Assembly (NCBI RefSeq): GCF_011046895.1
Contig: NZ_CP049251.1
Location: forward strand, 62,001 to 126,000
DNA length: 64,000 nt
Direction: 5' to 3'
Origin: Rhizobium rhizoryzae
GTDB lineage: Bacteria; Pseudomonadota; Alphaproteobacteria; Rhizobiales; Rhizobiaceae
Under the pieces are notes generated by a model that was not told the DNA's origin, did no database searches, and was given only the letters and a program-made list of their open reading frames with translations. Of the stretch, positions 61,013 to 64,000 are shown one piece after another. Numbering within the stretch: position 1 is the stretch's first letter; every line of letters begins with the position of its first letter. Position numbers and translations under genes: made by a program.

Positions 61013-61617
61013 TGCGCCTTCACCCGAGGATCTGCCCACATGCCGTAGGAACCCTTCTGGCCGATTTCCTGAGCCTCCGTGAGATCAGGACGTTCGAATG
61101 AACCATCAGCTTTCTTAGTCAGGCGAACCGCTCCTAACGACAGAAGCTGCTCCTCAAGATTATCAACCGTGTCCATTGCTCCAGGATAGTTATAGTAGCC
61201 GTAGCAAGTGACATCCTGAACGGGGGCAGTCTGCTCGCTGATGAAGGCCCTGCAGAACAGAACCTTGGGGCTCTGCAGCATCGTTTGCAGCTGCTGCGTA
61301 CCAAACTCCTCGCAAGTCCCGGAATAGTCCTCTGCGCGATTGACCAGATCGCCGCTGCAGGGCTGAACGCCATACAGATGCAACGTTGTCGCTTCATCGA
61401 CGCGAAACTCAGTCGCCGAGATAGCCTTGAAGCCATTGGCAGTGGCGTACCCTTTGCGATCAGCGACTTTGCCGGTCCCGTCGTAATACTCGACGACAAG
61501 AACCGTCTTGCCCGGCGCCGCCAGTGACCTGATGTAGTCCTTGTTCACCGCAGGAGCGGCAAGCGCTTGTGTTGCCAATGCGCAACTTAGAAGCGCGGGA
61601 ATGATGGCCTGTTTCAT
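61009..61617 (-). CDS. Exported SNase-like protein 3
   Basis: A 202-residue exported protein with a signal peptide (MKQAIIPALLSCALATQALA), the first gene of the operon. It has LHLYGVQPCSGDLVN where the others have FRLYGIQSC and VRLAGIDTC, then CEEFGTQQLQTML, CYGYYNYPG, a LLSLGAVRLTK strand, and ends EIGQKGSYGMWADPRV. The shared order LYG(I/V)xxC, Cys-containing helix, and a Gly-x-Trp end shows it is a paralogue of the next two. It diverges from virB1. Confidence 0.72.
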   Translation of the reverse strand: MKQAIIPALLSCALATQALAAPAVNKDYIRSLAAPGKTVLVVEYYDGTGKVADRKGYATANGFKAISATEFRVDEATTLHLYGVQPCSGDLVNRAEDYSGTCEEFGTQQLQTMLQSPKVLFCRAFISEQTAPVQDVTCYGYYNYPGAMDTVDNLEEQLLSLGAVRLTKKADGSFERPDLTEAQEIGQKGSYGMWADPRVKAQ

Positions 61618-61776
61618 ATTCTAGCCTTAACCATCCGTAGTGCGATTGTTGACCCTGCAAAATAGGGTTTAACACCGATCAGAAAACTTGTAAGAGTGCA
61701 TCAAATCGGTATCATAGGTGCATTAACTCTAGTCGGTTTTCATGGCAATCACAACACCGTTTGACGGGCGGGTGCG
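61618..61776. promoter_or_regulatory. Divergent promoter region of the SNase operon and virB
   Basis: 159 bp. It holds ACCCT-GCAAAAT-AGGGT at about 61653 as a small inverted repeat and two direct repeats GTGCATCAAATC and GTGCATTAACTC starting at 61696 and 61718, 22 bp apart, about two helix turns. The direct repeats could bind a regulator of the VirB operon. Confidence 0.45.
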
Positions 61777-62751
61777 ATGGATAAAAACACTGTCTATGCA
61801 GGGTATCTAGGCCCGCGAACCCTGACTAGCGCAGCATTATCCGTGCTGCTCGCGGCCAATACTGCTGCGTCACAAGACTTAGCCACAACAGGGCGTATTT
61901 CCAGCGATTACAACGATTCTGTGACAATCAATGAGGAATCTCTTGTCACGAACTTCGAAGATCGCTGGAGCGGTGTCGAGACATCGGAGAAGGAATTTGT
62001 CCTTGGTGCAAACGGTGTTGTCACGAAGGGCGGAGCTGAAGTATTGGGCGCAACGGCGTCGAAAGACGCGGGCGCCAAAGGGCATCACATTGATGCGTCC
62101 GTCAGCGCATATTTTGATGTCTCGGAGCGTGCCACCGGCCGCATTGAGCCTGTCCAAACTCCCACTCTAGATACTACATCTAGTGATACCCCCCAAAATC
62201 TAGGGGCAGGAACTCCCGTTGAAGAGTGCGGGCCGTCGCCCCTGTCACCTGACGAGATTAAAGCGTTAGTTGCATCCACTGCGCGCCGATACAGCGTCGA
62301 TGAGGGCTTTGCGGTTGCGATTGCCAGGGCCGAAAGCCGCTTCGATGAGATCCGCAATTCACCGAAAGGCGCACGCGGACCTATGCAGCTTATCCCCGAA
62401 ACGGCGGCTCGCTTCGGTGTTCAGGACATTTGCGATCCCGCTCAAAACATCGAGGGCGGGATGAAGTACCTCCGCTTCCTGCTCGATGAGTTTCAGAACC
62501 CGCTTCTGGTCGCGGCCGCTTACAACAGCGGGGAGGGGCGCATCTACGAATATGGCGGCGTTCCGCCATTCCAAGAAACCGTCGGCTATGTCGCAAAGGT
62601 CGTGAATTTCCAGCTTGGCCTACCGATGCCAACCGGCAAACGGAAGGCGAGCGGGATCGTCCGAGACATGGCGGCAAAGAACACCAGCGATGCCGGAGTC
62701 ATCGCTGTGGAGAAGACCGGCAAGTTCGTCGGCGGCGTGATGCATTTTTAA
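61777..62751 (+). CDS. virB1: VirB1-like lytic transglycosylase
   Basis: A 324-residue periplasmic protein. After the N-terminal signal region (TSAALSVLLAANTAASQDLA) and a low-complexity part, the SLT domain begins at about 170: IARAESRFDEIRNSPKGARG with the catalytic Glu, PMQLIPETAARFGVQDICDP, AAAYNSGEGRIYEYGGVPPF and QETVGYVAKVVNF. It opens the cell wall so that the secretion channel can be assembled. It leads the virB1-B2-B3-B4 order. The N-terminal half is longer than in the short VirB1 proteins of Agrobacterium Ti plasmids. Confidence 0.92.
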   Translation: MDKNTVYAGYLGPRTLTSAALSVLLAANTAASQDLATTGRISSDYNDSVTINEESLVTNFEDRWSGVETSEKEFVLGANGVVTKGGAEVLGATASKDAGAKGHHIDASVSAYFDVSERATGRIEPVQTPTLDTTSSDTPQNLGAGTPVEECGPSPLSPDEIKALVASTARRYSVDEGFAVAIARAESRFDEIRNSPKGARGPMQLIPETAARFGVQDICDPAQNIEGGMKYLRFLLDEFQNPLLVAAAYNSGEGRIYEYGGVPPFQETVGYVAKVVNFQLGLPMPTGKRKASGIVRDMAAKNTSDAGVIAVEKTGKFVGGVMHF

Positions 62752-62761
62752 GGAGAGAACT

Positions 62762-63109
62762 ATGAAGAACGTCGTTTCCCGGCATTCCGGGGCATTGAAG
62801 GCAGTAGCCGTCATTGGCTTGGTGGCAGCCCTGCAGGTTGCAGGCGCTGATCAAGCGCTTGCACAGGCTGGCGGTGGCGGCGGCGGTGCATTCGCCCCCC
62901 TTCAGACAGCCGTACAGATGATCGTTGACTTCATCACCGGCCCCTTCGGACGTCTGATGGCAATCATCGCCGTGATTGGCCTCGGCTTCCTTGCCTTTGC
63001 CGGCAGGCTTTCGTGGTTCACGGCCGGAGCCGTCGTCATTGGCATCGGTCTCGTGTTCGGCGCCCCTGCCATCGTTGACCAGATGATTTCGTCGGTAGGC
63101 GGCGGCTGA
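62762..63109 (+). CDS. virB2: VirB2 pilin
   Basis: A 115-residue small hydrophobic protein: a long signal peptide (HSGALKAVAVIGLVAALQVA, cleavage near ALA), a Gly-rich linker (AGGGGGGAFAPLQTAVQMIV) and two membrane helices. This is the layout of VirB2/TrbC pilins, the main subunit of the conjugative pilus. A strong AAGGAGAG site lies just before the ATG, and the stop overlaps the next start by one base. Confidence 0.9.
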   Translation: MKNVVSRHSGALKAVAVIGLVAALQVAGADQALAQAGGGGGGAFAPLQTAVQMIVDFITGPFGRLMAIIAVIGLGFLAFAGRLSWFTAGAVVIGIGLVFGAPAIVDQMISSVGGG

Positions 63110-63408
63110 TGAGCGATTTTCAGGACGAGAAGCCAGCTTTGACGCCGTTGGTGATCGGCTTGACCCGTTCTCCGACGCTATGGGGCGTGCCCTACATGGC
63201 GGTCGTCCTGATCATCGGCGTGACAATCATTGGGTGGCTGGTGACGAACCATTTGGCGGCACTGCTGATCGCGCCAGCCGCCTACCTTGTCCTTTTCTCG
63301 CTTTGTGCCTGGGACAGCAAGATTCTCGACGTCCTGCAGGTCACGTCCCGCAAGACGCCAAGGACCCCCAACAAGCGCTTTTGGGGCACCAACTCATACG
63401 GACCATAG
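63109..63408 (+). CDS. virB3: VirB3
   Basis: A 99-residue inner-membrane protein of the VirB3 type: LVIGLTRSPTLWGVPYMAVV followed by two hydrophobic helices and the C-terminal DSKILDVLQVTSRKTPRTPN. It is needed for pilus assembly and works with VirB4. It starts at the last base of virB2 and ends four bases before virB4, as in other virB operons. Confidence 0.9.
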   Translation: MSDFQDEKPALTPLVIGLTRSPTLWGVPYMAVVLIIGVTIIGWLVTNHLAALLIAPAAYLVLFSLCAWDSKILDVLQVTSRKTPRTPNKRFWGTNSYGP

Positions 63409-63411
63409 TAG

Positions 63412-64000
63412 ATGCTGAAAGTCGTCAAGGAAGAGCTTGGGTTTGGGAAGGTCGCCGGCAACGAGCGGCCTATGTCCGTTCACATCCCCTATATGCGGCA
63501 TGTGTCTGACACGGTCATCGGGCTCGAGAATGGAACCCTGATCAGCGTCATCAAGCTTGATGGACTGTTCTTCCAGACGGAGGACCAGGCCGAATTGAAC
63601 ATGCGTTCTGTTGTGCAGAACACCATGATCCGAGCACTAGGTTCGAGCCGCTATTCTCTTTGGTCGACTGTAATCCGTCGTGAGGTCGAGACCGAAATCG
63701 GCGGTTCGTTCGATTCCTCCTTCTGCGAGATCCTGAACGATCGCTATATGGACCAACTTCGCAAGAAGCGGATGTTCACGAACGAAATTTACCTGACGAT
63801 CGTGCGTTCGGGCATGAAAGGGGCGCTTGGCCTCGGCGACTCGCTGAAGCGGATCTTTGAACGCTCGAACAAGGAGGCCAGGGCCCAAGCGACCCGTGAA
63901 GACGTGACCGACCTCGAAGAGCTGGTTGGGAACATCGTGAAAGAGTTGCACAAGTACGGCGCAAAGCCGCTTGGCATCACGTATCGCAAGAAATCAGACG
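63412..64000 (+). CDS. virB4: VirB4 ATPase (partial, runs off the window)
   Basis: The first 196 codons match the N-terminal part of VirB4 (MLKVVKEELGFGKV, HIPYMRHVSDTVIGLENGTL, RALGSSRYSLWSTVIRREVE, TNEIYLTIVRSGMKGALGLG). VirB4 is the ATPase that powers pilus assembly and substrate transfer; the Walker motifs lie beyond the window. The start ATG at 63412 comes four bases after the virB3 stop. The frame is open to 64000. Confidence 0.92.
   Translation, partial: MLKVVKEELGFGKVAGNERPMSVHIPYMRHVSDTVIGLENGTLISVIKLDGLFFQTEDQAELNMRSVVQNTMIRALGSSRYSLWSTVIRREVETEIGGSFDSSFCEILNDRYMDQLRKKRMFTNEIYLTIVRSGMKGALGLGDSLKRIFERSNKEARAQATREDVTDLEELVGNIVKELHKYGAKPLGITYRKKSD

Overview
The window looks like part of an accessory replicon, probably a large plasmid or plasmid-like region, of an alphaproteobacterium in the Rhizobium/Agrobacterium/Ensifer group. 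The evidence is the high-GC rhizobial codon use, the DUF1403-ScpB-integrase module, BA14K-like and DUF1236 proteins, HWE-type kinases, a TadG-like protein and a VirB-type secretion locus. No rRNA, tRNA or CRISPR array was recognised. Everything was read by eye; no database search was run.

Layout. 1-6480: a cut-off periplasmic binding protein (minus strand), then LysR regulator, uracil-DNA glycosylase-like protein, TDT/SLAC1 anion transporter, DsbA-like protein, DUF305 protein and a beta-propeller protein. 6502-8264: SnoaL-like protein, ECF sigma factor and membrane anti-sigma factor. 8441-12277 (minus strand): a five-gene fluoride operon behind a fluoride riboswitch, with CLC-F antiporter fused to DUF190, CrcB, EamA protein, a tiny Trp-rich protein and a universal stress protein. 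12364-15565: ScpB and DUF1403 divergent from a tyrosine recombinase; two palindromes with the same 7-bp arms and the same 7-bp spacing flank the recombinase. 15943-19980: a 1345-residue repeat adhesin. 20302-24603: a broken resolvase, an ArsR/SRPBCC/GFA operon, a Phd-PemK toxin-antitoxin pair and a second tyrosine recombinase.

24852-34210 is a scarred region: two paralogous mini membrane proteins, a DUF1236 protein, a truncated diguanylate cyclase, an IS3-family element interrupted by an IS110-family element, a TadG-like protein, MgtC, the debris of an EAL phosphodiesterase and a frameshifted hybrid kinase. 34595-53796 is dominated by signalling: a LOV protein, a CheB-CheR-HWE kinase and a single-domain response regulator form one unit; there are two methyl-accepting proteins with CheR-docking-type C termini, an AraC regulator, a GGDEF-EAL protein and a membrane diguanylate cyclase. 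A UvrD-family helicase followed by a fragment of DNA polymerase IV lies between them.

53983-57688 holds a frameshifted resolvase beside a two-gene OLD-type nuclease/UvrD-like helicase cassette, a Gabija-like candidate phage defence system. 58349-64000 is a conjugation or secretion locus: a minus-strand operon of exported proteins, including three related SNase-like proteins, diverges from virB1-virB2-virB3-virB4; virB4 runs off the end.

The strongest leads are the recombinase-DUF1403-ScpB module with its matched palindromes, the OLD/UvrD cassette, the predicted guide (bridge) RNA region of the nested IS110 element, the expanded fluoride operon and the repeated SNase-like proteins in the T4SS locus.
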